Assembly: GCA_963814055.1 (NCBI GenBank)
Contig: CAWFBJ010000008.1
Location: 1 to 64,000 of the forward strand
Length of the DNA stretch: 64,000 nucleotides
Direction of reading: 5' to 3'
Source: AWTP1-13 sp963814055
GTDB lineage: Bacteria > Pseudomonadota > Alphaproteobacteria > Rhizobiales > Hyphomicrobiaceae
A model generated the notes under the pieces. It was not told where the DNA came from and did not search any database. It was given only the letters and a program-made list of their open reading frames with translations. A program made the translations under genes and the position numbers. Shown here piece by piece: positions 18,449 through 28,225 of the stretch; position 1 is the stretch's first letter, and every line of letters starts with the position of its first letter.

Positions 18449-19621
18449 ATGAGCTTGCGAGGACACGAGGGAAGCAAACTGGGTGTCATTGTCGTCTTAG
18501 GCACGACCCAAACGCTCGCTTGGGCATCGACCTACTATCTGCCGGCCATCCTTGCCGACCGCATCTCCGACGAGCTCGGCATGTCCAGCACTTGGTTTTT
18601 CGCCGCGTTTTCGGCTTCGCTTGTCGTCTCCGCGATGGTCGGCCCGCGTGTGGGCCGCACCGTCGACGCCATCGGCGGACGAGAAGTGCTCGCCGCCTCA
18701 AACGTGATCATCGCGGCGGGACTTGCAGTTCTCGCCTTTGCTCATTCCCAAGCCATGTTGTGGTTCGCATGGCTCATCCTCGGCCTGGGAATGGGCGTCG
18801 GCCTTTACGACACGGCGTTCGCGACGCTGGGACGGATCTACGGAACGGACGCGCGCTCTGCGATCACCGGCATCACATTGGTGGCGGGGTTTGCCAGCAC
18901 CATCGGATGGCCCCTAACTGCGTGGGGCGCCAGTGAGCTTGGATGGCGAGAAACATGCCTCGCCTGGTCAGCCGCCCATCTGCTCCTTGGCTTGCCGCTC
19001 AACTACTTTCTTCTCCCGAAACCGCATAACATCGCGGGCCCCACCGAAAGCCAGGCAAAGCCGTACGTTCCAATTGACCGTCGGATGATCGTGCTGGGCC
19101 TTGCGTTCGCTGCGTCGTGGATGGTCGTTGCGGCCATGGCCGTGCACCTGCCGCGCCTGCTCGAGGCGGCGGGCGCAACAAGCGTCCAGGCTGTAGCAGC
19201 CGGTGCTTTGATCGGTCCCGCACAGGTGGGCGCCCGGATCGTGGAGGCAAGCTTACTCAAAGGCTTTCATCCGATGGTCTCCGCGCGCCTCTCGGTCGCG
19301 CTGCATCCAATCGGAGCGGCGGTTTTGGCTATCTTCGGTGCCGCTGCCGCGTCGGGTGCATTTACCGTTCTGCACGGTGCGGGGAGCGGAATTCTCACGA
19401 TTGCGCGCGGGACCGTGCCACTCGCTATGTTCGGAGCGGAGAACTACGGCTACCGCCTCGGCCTGATCAGCGCGCCGTCGCGTGTCGCGATGGCGGCGGC
19501 GCCGCTGCTTTTCGGCATTCTTATCGAACGTTACGGATCGGGTGTGCTCGTCTTCTCATCCGCTCTGAGCATCGCGGCCCTGGTAGGCCTGTGCACTTTG
19601 CGGATCAAGACTGGCACCTGA
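18449..19621 (+). CDS. MFS transporter
   Basis: An intact 390-residue carrier with 12 predicted helices, starting LGVIVVLGTTQTLAWASTYY, and with the cytoplasmic loop VGRTVDAIGGREV between helices 2 and 3. It follows the first MFS gene by about 60 bases on the same strand, so it may be part of the ArsR-regulated plus-strand unit. It differs in sequence from the first carrier. The substrate cannot be told from sequence. Confidence 0.85.
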   Translation: MSLRGHEGSKLGVIVVLGTTQTLAWASTYYLPAILADRISDELGMSSTWFFAAFSASLVVSAMVGPRVGRTVDAIGGREVLAASNVIIAAGLAVLAFAHSQAMLWFAWLILGLGMGVGLYDTAFATLGRIYGTDARSAITGITLVAGFASTIGWPLTAWGASELGWRETCLAWSAAHLLLGLPLNYFLLPKPHNIAGPTESQAKPYVPIDRRMIVLGLAFAASWMVVAAMAVHLPRLLEAAGATSVQAVAAGALIGPAQVGARIVEASLLKGFHPMVSARLSVALHPIGAAVLAIFGAAAASGAFTVLHGAGSGILTIARGTVPLAMFGAENYGYRLGLISAPSRVAMAAAPLLFGILIERYGSGVLVFSSALSIAALVGLCTLRIKTGT

Positions 19622-19886
19622 TCGCTGAGTCTTGGGTTCATGGCCATCACGACTTGGGAAGCTGAGGATTGTCCTCACCTGCTATCCGATAGATCGGATT
19701 CGCTTTCGATATCTATCGCAGTCTATCGGCGCCAAGCGAAATAGTCTGACGGTGTTTTTGACGGTATAAGCGCGGCGTCTCAAGGGATTATGTTTATCAA
19801 TCAAAGCTCTATGGTGCTGGGAGATGATGGAGTGGGAGTAGAGGACCGCATCCCGGCCTAGGGCCGAGATCCAGGTCACCTCGCCA
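19622..19886. other. Intergenic region with CTATCG repeats
   Basis: Four CTATC-type units lie at 19,680-19,735 (CTATCCGATAGATCGG, TATCTATCGCAGTCTATCGG), partly palindromic. No gene is convincing; overlapping minus-strand frames have no recognisable domain. Confidence 0.35.
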
Positions 19887-20636
19887 TTGGCTGCCATTGA
19901 TCGTCAAGCTGAGCCTCAAGAGCCCACGTTGCGTGCGCTTTACCATGAAGGAGGCAGCTCCAGACGAAGTCGAGCGGGCTTGTGTGTCGTGGTGCGTAAA
20001 GCAGTCGGATGTGAGCGGCGTATTAGCGGCGCGTCGAAGCAGCTTTTGCCGGATCTTGGCACGCCGCAAAGGCCGGAGCGCAGGCCAGCGTCTCCGTGGC
20101 GGGATATCCTGTTCTTCGCCGTGTTACCGGCACCTGCCGCCGCGGCTCGTATTGTGCGGCGGGCAGAAGGGCTGCGACATCAATACGGGTTGCGCGGTTG
20201 GTGTCGGCCAACGGAGCTGTTGCACGTTACGTTGAATGCTGTCGGTGCCTACTCGGGGGTATCTAGCGACGTCCTTTCTGCGGCCATTGAGGTCGGCTCG
20301 AGCGTCGAGGCCGCACCCTTCGAGGTGACGTTCGACGGAGTGTCGAGTTTCAGGGGCACGGATCGCCACCCGCTCGTCCTGCGCTGCAGCCACGGCATCG
20401 CTGAACTGATGACGCTGCAGAAGACCCTCGGCGCGTCCCTGCAAAGCATCGGGCTGGGGCCGGGCAACCGCTCGGGCTTCACGCCGCATGTGACTCTGCT
20501 ATACGACCGGCAATCGGTGCCGGAGGCGGGCATAGACGAGCCGATCACATGGATGGTGCGCGATTTCGTCCTCGTGCACAGCCTCTATGGGCTGAGCGAA
20601 CATGTCCATTGTGCGCGCTGGCCGCTACGTGGCTGA
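19887..20636 (+). CDS. 2H phosphoesterase, 2'-5' RNA ligase / ThpR-like
   Basis: The core, from about 20,090 (WRDILFFAVLPAPAAAARI), has the two HxT motifs of 2H phosphoesterases: ELLHVTLNAVG and TPHVTLLYDRQ. These enzymes hydrolyse 2',3'-cyclic phosphates on RNA ends. The roughly 70 residues before the core (rich in Arg and Pro) do not resemble the family, so the true start is likely near 20,080 and a small indel may separate it from the upstream region. Confidence 0.72.
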   Translation: MAAIDRQAEPQEPTLRALYHEGGSSRRSRAGLCVVVRKAVGCERRISGASKQLLPDLGTPQRPERRPASPWRDILFFAVLPAPAAAARIVRRAEGLRHQYGLRGWCRPTELLHVTLNAVGAYSGVSSDVLSAAIEVGSSVEAAPFEVTFDGVSSFRGTDRHPLVLRCSHGIAELMTLQKTLGASLQSIGLGPGNRSGFTPHVTLLYDRQSVPEAGIDEPITWMVRDFVLVHSLYGLSEHVHCARWPLRG

Positions 20637-20688
20637 CGTGCATGTTCGGATCGAGCATGAATGCGTTCCGGATGGGAGTGGGAGCGAT

Positions 20689-21054
20689 ATGGCGAAGGCC
20701 AAGGTTGTCACGATCTACGGCATCAAGAATTGCGACACGATGAAGAAGGCGCGCTCCTGGCTCGACGCGCGCGGCGTCGCGTATGCTTTCCACGACTACA
20801 AGACGGCGGGTATCGAGCGCGGCACACTCGAAGCCTGGGTCCGCGAGGTGGGCTGGGAAACCCTGCTCAACCGCGCCGGCACCACGTTCCGCAAGCTGGC
20901 CGAGAACGACAAGAACGGACTGACTGAAAGGAAGGCAGTTGCGCTGATGCTTGGACAACCTTCGATGATCAAACGGCCTGTGCTCGACGTGGGAGGCAAG
21001 TTGTTCGTCGGGTTCAAGCCCGATCTGTACGAACGGACGCTTGGTACGCGGTAG
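20689..21054 (+). CDS. ArsC/Spx-family reductase (YffB-like)
   Basis: A 121-residue thioredoxin-fold protein starting MAKAKVVTIYGIKNCDTMKK. It has the single N-terminal Cys of the YffB branch, the family segment RAGTTFRKLAENDK and a C-terminal IKRPVLDVGGKLFVGFKPD. The branch is related to arsenate reductase, but its own substrate is not established. GGAG precedes the ATG at 20689. It lies 53 bases after the 2H phosphoesterase. Confidence 0.85.
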   Translation: MAKAKVVTIYGIKNCDTMKKARSWLDARGVAYAFHDYKTAGIERGTLEAWVREVGWETLLNRAGTTFRKLAENDKNGLTERKAVALMLGQPSMIKRPVLDVGGKLFVGFKPDLYERTLGTR

Positions 21055-21386
21055 CCGGCTTTATCGGCGCTTGCGCATGGTTCACCGGCGCTTCGGATGT
21101 GCCGCAGCTGGTGCTGCCGGCGGAGCTGGATCGAGCCGGGTGCGGGGAGCCTATGCGCAGTTCCTGCACGATATGGGCTACCCGCCGCGTAGTCGCAGGA
21201 TGGTTCAGGTGGTGGGCCTACGGACAAGGTCCCGATCGAGAGCGTTGATGCGATTGAATGTTCTGGGTTTAGGGCGAAGGGCTCGTTGAACCACGTTACT
21301 TCTCGCACCTGCTAGACAGCCCCCTTAATTCGTCCGTTGTCGGTGCTAAGCTCCCCGTGTGCGGACCACGAACGGAGGAGGCGGCA
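21055..21386. other. Gene-poor stretch
   Basis: No gene can be supported. A minus-strand frame starts MREVTWFNEPFALNPEHSIA, which reads like protein, but degrades quickly into Arg/Ser-rich sequence and has no family match. Confidence 0.35.
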
Positions 21387-21560
21387 ATGCTGAATACTTT
21401 CTCAGGCTGGCTGTTCAACGTTCTGCTGCTGGGCGCGCTCGTCGCGGTCGTCGGCCTTTGCTACCACACGTTCGCGGCACCCATCCTCCACGACGGCCTA
21501 GTGCCGCTCGTTGCCCTCGGTGTGGTGGCAGTCGTCGCGCTGTTCTGGCCTAAATTCTAG
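21387..21560 (+). CDS. Small membrane protein, 57 aa
   Basis: MLNTFSGWLFNVLLLGALVA starts one membrane segment (residues 7-25), and a second (LVPLVALGVVAVVALFW) ends the protein. GGAGG lies about 7 bases before the ATG. No family is recognised. It is not part of an evident operon. Confidence 0.6.
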   Translation: MLNTFSGWLFNVLLLGALVAVVGLCYHTFAAPILHDGLVPLVALGVVAVVALFWPKF

Positions 21561-21610
21561 CGTCCGGCTGTTGCCGGGCGAGGACTGCGGTATCCACGGC
21601 AGGCCTCGCT

Positions 21611-22396
21611 TCAAGCCGCCCGTCTGAGTGCGCCGCGCTGCTTGCGAGATGCAGACGCGTTGAGGCGAAAGCGGCGCGCGCTCTTCTCTCCTTCACGCAG
21701 TCCGGCAGGGGAGAACGGGTGATCTGCGTCTGTCGCGAACCGCGGAAGGACGATGGCCGATTTCGTTAGTTTTGCCGGCATGAGTAGGCTTGCCGGCGGC
21801 TGTGGCGTGGCGGGCAGAGGCGCGGTAATCGCCTGAGGGGGCTCCGGCGCGGGCTCAGGTCGCGCTGTGGCTGTGGCCGTTGTCTCTTCGGCCTGTGTCA
21901 CTTTCGCCGGCTCGATCGTCCATTGCCAGGAACGGCGCATTTTGCCGTTGTGAAGCTGCCCCTTGGTAATGCCGTCCGCCCGCGCCAAGGCTTCGAGGAA
22001 GCGGGTGTTGCCCAGCGGGGGGCGTTCGTCGACCTCGGAGAACTCACAGTAGAGGGCATAAATGCTGCGCCTGGAGTACACGCCGGTAAGATCGAGGGCG
22101 CGCGCCCAGCTCACGAAGTTGCGGGCCGCGACGTCCGGCGCCAACCTTGCACGCAAGGTCGCCCCGGGATCGATGGGACCATCCGGCGGCAAGTCGAGGG
22201 GTACCAGAGCGGCTTCGGCTTCTTGAGACAGGCGTATGATCGGGGCTGCGGGCGCCACTGCAAACCGTTCGGCCGTGTCGCGGTGCCCGGCTTGCTCAAC
22301 TGCGGCGGAATTCTTGCCGGAGCGGGCCGTTAGACCCAGCCAATTCGGTATCAACGCTTTGACGCGCGCCCCCGCGCTGGCGAGTTGCAAAGCCAT
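21611..22396 (-). CDS. Hypothetical protein with Pro-rich C-terminus
   Basis: About 260 residues from MALQLASAGARVKALIPNWL. Residues about 75-145 form a compact, helix-rich unit (FVSWARALDLTGVYSRRSIY, then ALYCEFSEVDERPPLGNTRF, then GQLHNGKMRRSWQW) that could be a winged-helix-like fold. The rest is a Pro/Ala-rich linker and a basic tail. The family is not recognised. The frame extends upstream to 22432 without a better start. Confidence 0.55.
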   Translation of the reverse strand: MALQLASAGARVKALIPNWLGLTARSGKNSAAVEQAGHRDTAERFAVAPAAPIIRLSQEAEAALVPLDLPPDGPIDPGATLRARLAPDVAARNFVSWARALDLTGVYSRRSIYALYCEFSEVDERPPLGNTRFLEALARADGITKGQLHNGKMRRSWQWTIEPAKVTQAEETTATATARPEPAPEPPQAITAPLPATPQPPASLLMPAKLTKSAIVLPRFATDADHPFSPAGLREGEKSARRFRLNASASRKQRGALRRAA

Positions 22397-22490
22397 GGCA
22401 TACCCCCTTTTCGATCTTTCGACCGATGGCACCGTATGCGGTATGCTGTGATTTGCCCTTGAGCGTCAACGGCGCGATCGCGGCAGACAT

Positions 22491-23248
<758 letters not shown>

Positions 23249-23252
<4 letters not shown>

Positions 23253-24175
23253 TTGGAGCTTTTTACCAGATTGACGAAGATGTCCTCGAGCGAGCTTTGC
23301 GTGGTGGTGAGATCCTTGAAGGTGATGCCGGCCGCGCCCAGATCTTTCAGCAGCGTGGTGATGCCGGTGCGCTCGGCCTGCGTGTCGTAGGTATAGATCA
23401 GCTCGCTGCCACCCGACGAAAGTGCCAGGCCGCGATCCTGCAGCTCGGGCGGGAGTGCCGTGCGGCTCTTGTGCAGGTAGAGCTTGAGCTGTTTCCTGCC
23501 GAGCTTGCGCATCAGCTCCTGTTTTTCTTCGACCAGGATGAGCTCGCCCTTGTTGATGACGCCGATCCGGTCGGCCATTTCCTCCGCCTCCTCGATGTAG
23601 TGCGTCGTGAGGATGATGGTGACGCCGGAGGCCTGAAGAGTGCGAACGATCTGCCACATGTCCTTGCGCAACTCGACATCGACACCGGCAGTCGGCTCGT
23701 CGAGGAAGAGAATCTGGGGTTCGTGCGAAAGGGCCTTGGCGATTAGAACGCGGCGTTTCATGCCGCCTGACAGGGTGATGATCTGATTGTCCTTCTTGTC
23801 CCACAGCGACAGGTCTTTCAGCACCTTCTCGATGTGCCCGGGATTGGCCGGCTTGCCGAACAATCCGCGGCTGAAGCTGACGGTGGCCCATACGCTCTCG
23901 AAGGCATCGGTGCTCAGCTCCTGCGGGACCAGGCCGATCATCGAGCGGGCAGCGCGATAGGAAGTGACGATGTCGTGGCCATCGACAGCGACTTTCCCCG
24001 CGGTTGCATTGACGATACCGCAGATGATCCCGATCAACGTGGTCTTGCCGGCGCCGTTGGGTCCAAGCAGCGCAAAAATCTCGCCGCGGTGGATGTCGAG
24101 ATTGATGTCCTTCAGCGCGCAGAAACCCGACGCATAGATCTTGGCGAGATGGGAAACCGAAATGATGGGTGGCAT
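23249..24175 (-). CDS. ABC-2 type exporter ATPase
   Basis: A 308-residue ATPase with Walker A GPNGAGKTT, signature LSGGMKRR, Walker B ILFLDEPTAGVD and switch His (TTHY). It powers the coupled permease. The start at 24175 (MPPIISVSHLAKIYASGFCA) is chosen over an upstream ATG because the extra 40 residues are not ABC-like. The C-terminus (LKDLTTTQSSLEDIFVNLVK) is typical of the DrrA branch. Confidence 0.9.
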
Positions 24176-24306
24176 GCGGACCCGATACACCACGCGCGCC
24201 TTGCTGTCTCGTGCGGCGCGTGCTGGTTGCGAAGACGTACTGCCGGAGAGATCGCGGTGCGCAGCCGATAATTCAAGCGGCCCGGTTGGCACCAACCGTG
24301 CATGAC

Positions 24307-25128
24307 TTAGCGGATGCCGAACGCCCTCAGTACGTTGCGTATGAACTTCGGCGGGCGCGAGGTGCTCGAGGTGCGGCGGGTGCGACGTTCGTAGACACGC
24401 TCGGACGGCAAGGGACTGCCCTGACGGCTCGATCGCTCGGGCCGTCCGCTCTTCGGAGGCGTCTCTTCCGGCGTCACCGCTGCAGGCCGCGCCCGATTCT
24501 CGGGGATATTTGCTTTCGGTTCGGTCTTCGGGATGGCGGCTGTGGCGGCAAGCGCCGTTGCGGCCGCCACTGTTGCCGGAACGATGGAGCCGGTCGTCAT
24601 GCTGGATTTGTCGACCTGCGGCTCTGCTTTGGCTTCCGGCGGCGACACATCGGCCGGTCCCTTGGCCAATACCGCGCCCGGTAGGCAGCGGCCATTGTCA
24701 TTTGTGGGCTGCCCCGATGGGCAGGGCGCACCGCAGGCCCCGTCCTGTTGGCCGCGTACGAGACTCAGGAGAACATCGTCCGGGTTGTCGATCGGCAGCG
24801 TGGCGTTGACGCGATCGGTAACGGATTTCATCGCCATTCGGCTGGACGTTGTCCATAGGCCGTTGACGTCGCCGTTGTAGCATCCGACACGCTTGAGCTC
24901 ACGCTGCAGTTCGCGGACCAGCGATGCGCGGTCTCCCGGAATGGGATTGTTAGGTCGTTGGGACGGTTGCACCGGGCGAGGAACCGGCGCAGCCGGACCG
25001 GTGTTGCGGTCGGGTGCGTGCACCGTGAACACCGGTGTCGGCTCACCGGCATTCTGGGAATAGTGCGTATAGGCGGCCACCGCACCCGCAGCGGTCAGGC
25101 ACACGATCAGGACAATCGCTCTGCTCAC
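24307..25128 (-). CDS. Exported peptidoglycan-binding-like protein
   Basis: A 273-residue protein with an N-terminal signal or anchor helix (residues 3-20) and a PG_binding_1-like repeat at about 66-115 (LVRELQRELKRVGCYNGDVN with GLWTTSSRMAMKSVTDRVN). The rest is a long disordered Pro/Ala/Lys-rich tail with paired cysteines (CGAPCPSG). The pattern is common in Hyphomicrobiales envelope proteins. Confidence 0.7.
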   Translation of the reverse strand: MSRAIVLIVCLTAAGAVAAYTHYSQNAGEPTPVFTVHAPDRNTGPAAPVPRPVQPSQRPNNPIPGDRASLVRELQRELKRVGCYNGDVNGLWTTSSRMAMKSVTDRVNATLPIDNPDDVLLSLVRGQQDGACGAPCPSGQPTNDNGRCLPGAVLAKGPADVSPPEAKAEPQVDKSSMTTGSIVPATVAAATALAATAAIPKTEPKANIPENRARPAAVTPEETPPKSGRPERSSRQGSPLPSERVYERRTRRTSSTSRPPKFIRNVLRAFGIR

Positions 25129-25265
25129 CTTTAGCCCCTGCTACGAACCGAGCACATCATGTCAACTTTGCAGGCAACTTGGGGCAAAAGGAAGACGATT
25201 CGCCATGAAGACCGGGTCGCCGCCATGCTGCAGCCGCTCGTGGCCAGAAAAATAAGCACCGATAA

Positions 25266-25880
25266 CTATTCCACACGCCGCGGCTGATCCGGGCCGAGTG
25301 CGGCTACCATGATACGGGTCAGTGCCCCGATTGTCTCGGCGCGCGTCAGCCGGTCTGCCCCTGCCGCTTCCGTCAGTGATTCAGCCGCGCCGAGTATCCC
25401 GACCAGGAGAGCAGTGGTCTGGCGCCGAGGCAGCTTCACGAACGGTGCAAAAGCCGTGCGAAACTCGGAGACGAGGAAGTCGCGCCAGGATCGCCTGAAC
25501 TCCTGCGTTTCCTCGCTGGCAGACAGCGCATCGAAAATGGCGTTGATCTCCGGCCCCATCGAACGGCAGGCGTCCACATAGGCCGTGCTGAGGATCGAGG
25601 CGACTTTTTCCAGCGTCGTGCCGCCGGTAGCCAGCGCAATCCGGACGGCCTCGGTTGTCTTGTCGTCGTGGTCACGGAACAAGGCGACCAGCAGTCCCGC
25701 GCGGGTGCCGAAGTGCTCATAGGCGATCGGCTTGGTCACGCCGGCGCGCTCGGCCAGATGGGCAAGGGTCAGTGCTTCTGTACCCTCGTCGCGAACAATA
25801 GCCAGTGCGGTCTGCATGAGTTGGGCCCGCCGCTGATCCTTGGCCATTCGTTTAGAGCCCGCCAAAAGCTGCCTCCTCAT
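25266..25880 (-). CDS. TetR-family regulator
   Basis: The N-terminal HTH (MQTALAIVRDEGTEALTLAH, then LAERAGVTKPIAYEHFGTRA) and a C-terminal ligand domain total about 200 residues. AGGAGG lies right after the ATG at 25880 and exactly 6 bases before an in-frame TTG at 25865, so translation probably begins at that TTG. It is divergent from the NAD(P)-binding gene; two palindromes in the gap are likely its operators. Confidence 0.85.
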   Translation of the reverse strand: MRRQLLAGSKRMAKDQRRAQLMQTALAIVRDEGTEALTLAHLAERAGVTKPIAYEHFGTRAGLLVALFRDHDDKTTEAVRIALATGGTTLEKVASILSTAYVDACRSMGPEINAIFDALSASEETQEFRRSWRDFLVSEFRTAFAPFVKLPRRQTTALLVGILGAAESLTEAAGADRLTRAETIGALTRIMVAALGPDQPRRVE

Positions 25881-25932
25881 TTTTCGCGAGATGCCGACGA
25901 GTCGCGCTTGACGGACCTTCTCCGTGCGTATA

Positions 25933-25959
25933 TTACCAATAGTAACTTACTGTTCGTAA
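25933..25959. promoter_or_regulatory. Putative tandem TetR operators
   Basis: Two TTAC-N5-GTAA palindromes sit 14 bases apart: 25933-25945 (spacer CAATA) and 25947-25959 (spacer TGTTC). They lie between the divergent TetR gene and 26012, where one repressor could control both. Confidence 0.5.
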
Positions 25960-26011
25960 CTTGCAGCTTAGGCCCTTCAGGGAGGGCCGGTCAAGAGTCA
26001 GGAGATCAGGC

Positions 26012-26650
26012 ATGAAACTCATCGTATTCGGTGCAACCGGCGGCACGGGGCAGCACCTTGTGAAGCAGGCGCTCGCCCAGGGCCACATGGTCACGGCATT
26101 CGTTCGCAATCCCGCAAAATTTGGCGTCAGCCACCCAGGCCTGCGGATTGTACAAGGCGATGTATTGGACGCGGCATCGGTCGAGCAAGCCGTATCAGGT
26201 CACGATGCCGTTCTGGCGGCGCTGGGCGCACCGGCGAGGGACACCAACAAGGTTCGCTCGGAAGGGACGCGCAACATCATCAGTGCCATGGAAAAGACGG
26301 GCGTCCGCCGCCTCGTCTGTCAGACATCGCTGGGATACGGCGATAGCATCCAGGTCTTGGACAGGACGCCGTTCTACTTCCGGCACATTATCGTTCCGTT
26401 CTTTCTGCGGCGCGTGTTCGCGGATCATGCGCTGCAGGAGGACGTCATCAAGCAGAGCAGCGTGGATTGGATCATCGTCCGCCCTGGGAATCTGACAGAC
26501 GGCGAGCGGACCGGGCGTTACCGGCACGGGTTCGCAGCGTCCGACCAGGCGATCACCGTCAGCGTATCGCGCGCCGACGTCGCCGACTTCATGCTCAAGC
26601 AATTGAGCGACGACACCTATCTGCGCAAGACGCCTGGCCTTTCCTACTGA
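26012..26650 (+). CDS. NAD(P)H-binding SDR-like oxidoreductase
   Basis: A 212-residue atypical SDR starting MKLIVFGATGGTGQHLVKQA, with the TGxxG-type dinucleotide motif and a WIIVRPGNLTDGERTG segment like NmrA/YwnB-type proteins. AGGAG lies 7 bases before the ATG. It is probably redox-linked or a sensor. It is followed after 61 bases by the DUF1772 gene and controlled by the adjacent TetR. Confidence 0.85.
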   Translation: MKLIVFGATGGTGQHLVKQALAQGHMVTAFVRNPAKFGVSHPGLRIVQGDVLDAASVEQAVSGHDAVLAALGAPARDTNKVRSEGTRNIISAMEKTGVRRLVCQTSLGYGDSIQVLDRTPFYFRHIIVPFFLRRVFADHALQEDVIKQSSVDWIIVRPGNLTDGERTGRYRHGFAASDQAITVSVSRADVADFMLKQLSDDTYLRKTPGLSY

Positions 26651-26711
26651 AGCCAACTCCGCATACCCACCGCAGTGGCGCGTCCCGCCTTCATCCACCT
26701 TGGAGTTTTCG

Positions 26712-27218
26712 ATGCTCAACAACCTGGTCTTCCCGCTGACTTTCCTGGCAACCCTCGGGTCCGGGATTATGGCTGGCTTCTTCTTCGCTTTTTCGACCCC
26801 CGTCATGGGCGCCCTTGGCCGCCTGCCGCCGGCGCATGGTATCGCGGCCATGCAGTCGATCAATATCCTGGTGATCAATCCGCTGTTCCTGAGTGTGTTT
26901 TTCGGAACGGCCGCAGCTTGCGTCCTGCTTGCCGTCGCCGCCGTGTTCATGTGGCAAGAGCCAGGCGCCCTCGCGCTGGTTGCCGGCGCGCTGTTCTATT
27001 TCGTCGGCACTTTGCTGGTGACGATGTTCTTCAACGTGCCGCTGAACAACGCGCTGGCGGCCCTCGCGCCGGACAGCACCGAAGGTGCCAGGTTGTGGAC
27101 GCGCTACCTCTCCGTTTGGACCAACTGGAACACGGTGCGGACGATTGCGGCTCTTGCGGCGTCAACATTGCTGACAATCGCGCTCTGTCTGCAGGCGCGT
27201 GGTGCAGCAGGGGTTTAG
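26712..27218 (+). CDS. DUF1772 (anthrone oxygenase-like) membrane protein
   Basis: A 168-residue protein with four membrane helices: N-terminal LATLGSGIMAGFFFAFSTPV, then NVPLNNALAAL before the last pair and a WNTVRTIAAL motif, all typical of DUF1772. TTGGAG precedes the ATG at 26712. It pairs with the SDR-like gene upstream under TetR control. Confidence 0.85.
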   Translation: MLNNLVFPLTFLATLGSGIMAGFFFAFSTPVMGALGRLPPAHGIAAMQSINILVINPLFLSVFFGTAAACVLLAVAAVFMWQEPGALALVAGALFYFVGTLLVTMFFNVPLNNALAALAPDSTEGARLWTRYLSVWTNWNTVRTIAALAASTLLTIALCLQARGAAGV

Positions 27219-27262
27219 GCTGGGTCCCGGATATTCGCTGGCGCGAATTCCGTGATGACAGT

Positions 27263-28225
27263 CTAGCGGTTGAGCCAGCGCTTGGCGAAACCCAGCAATC
27301 CCTGGGGCAGGAAGATCACCATGGGGATGAAGATGAGGCCGACCGGGATCAGGTAGGGGAACTGGTCACCGAAGATGCGGGAGAAGACCTCGCGCAGCAT
27401 CAGGAAAAATCCCGCACCCAGTATGGGTCCGACCAGCGTGCCGATGCCGCCCATGACGTTGAAGATCACGGCCTCGCCCGAGATGAGAAAGTAGACGAAA
27501 TCGGGCGCGGCGAACCGGTTCTGGACGGCATAGAGCACGCCGGCCAGCCCCGCGAACAGCCCCGAGAGCATCACCGCCACCATCTTGTAGCGCTCCACCG
27601 GATAGCCGATGGCGCGCGTGCGCGCCTCGTTCTCGCGGATCGACTGCAACACCATGCCGAACGGCGACTGGGTGATGCGGCGGAGAATGAGGTAGGACGC
27701 GGTCACGAACGCGAGCACGAACCAATGCAGCGTCGTGGAGGTGAATGGCACGGTCCAAACGCCCGGGATGCCGAACGGCGGCCGGCTGAAGCTGAGCCCG
27801 TTCTCGCCGCCCGTCACCTCGGTCCAGGTGAAGATGATGACGTAGAAAATCTGCGAGAAGATCAAGGTGGTGATGGCAAAATAGATGTCGCGCAGCCGCG
27901 TGGAGAAATACGCCATGAACAGCGCGATGGCTGCGGAGCCGGCCAGCCCGTAGAGGATCGCCAGCCACAGGTTGGGCGGTTTGACCATGAGAATGGCCGC
28001 CGCCGCGCCATACATGCCCAGACCGAAGAACGCCGAGTGGCCGAACGAGACCATGCCCGTGTAGCCGATCAGGAGATCGGAGGACATGGCGAGCAGCCCC
28101 CAGATCAGGATCTCGGTGAGGAACCGGCGCCAGAACTCGGGCAGCACCAGCGGCGCGACGATCAGGAGCGCGATGATGACGGAAAATCCCGCCCAGTAGA
28201 TCCTAGCGTGGCGCGTCATGGTCAT
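27263..28225 (-). CDS. livM: Branched-chain amino acid-type ABC permease LivM
   Basis: A 320-residue inner-membrane permease starting MTMTRHARIYWAGFSVIIAL. It has the LivM signatures YTGMVSFGHSAFFGLGMYGA and ESIREN-like LQSIRENEARTRAIGYPVER. The start overlaps the stop of livH by 4 bases. It is last in the operon livK-livG-livF-livH-livM. Context next to an aromatic/alicyclic acyl-CoA operon suggests the ligand may be an organic acid rather than an amino acid. Confidence 0.92.
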   Translation of the reverse strand: MTMTRHARIYWAGFSVIIALLIVAPLVLPEFWRRFLTEILIWGLLAMSSDLLIGYTGMVSFGHSAFFGLGMYGAAAAILMVKPPNLWLAILYGLAGSAAIALFMAYFSTRLRDIYFAITTLIFSQIFYVIIFTWTEVTGGENGLSFSRPPFGIPGVWTVPFTSTTLHWFVLAFVTASYLILRRITQSPFGMVLQSIRENEARTRAIGYPVERYKMVAVMLSGLFAGLAGVLYAVQNRFAAPDFVYFLISGEAVIFNVMGGIGTLVGPILGAGFFLMLREVFSRIFGDQFPYLIPVGLIFIPMVIFLPQGLLGFAKRWLNR

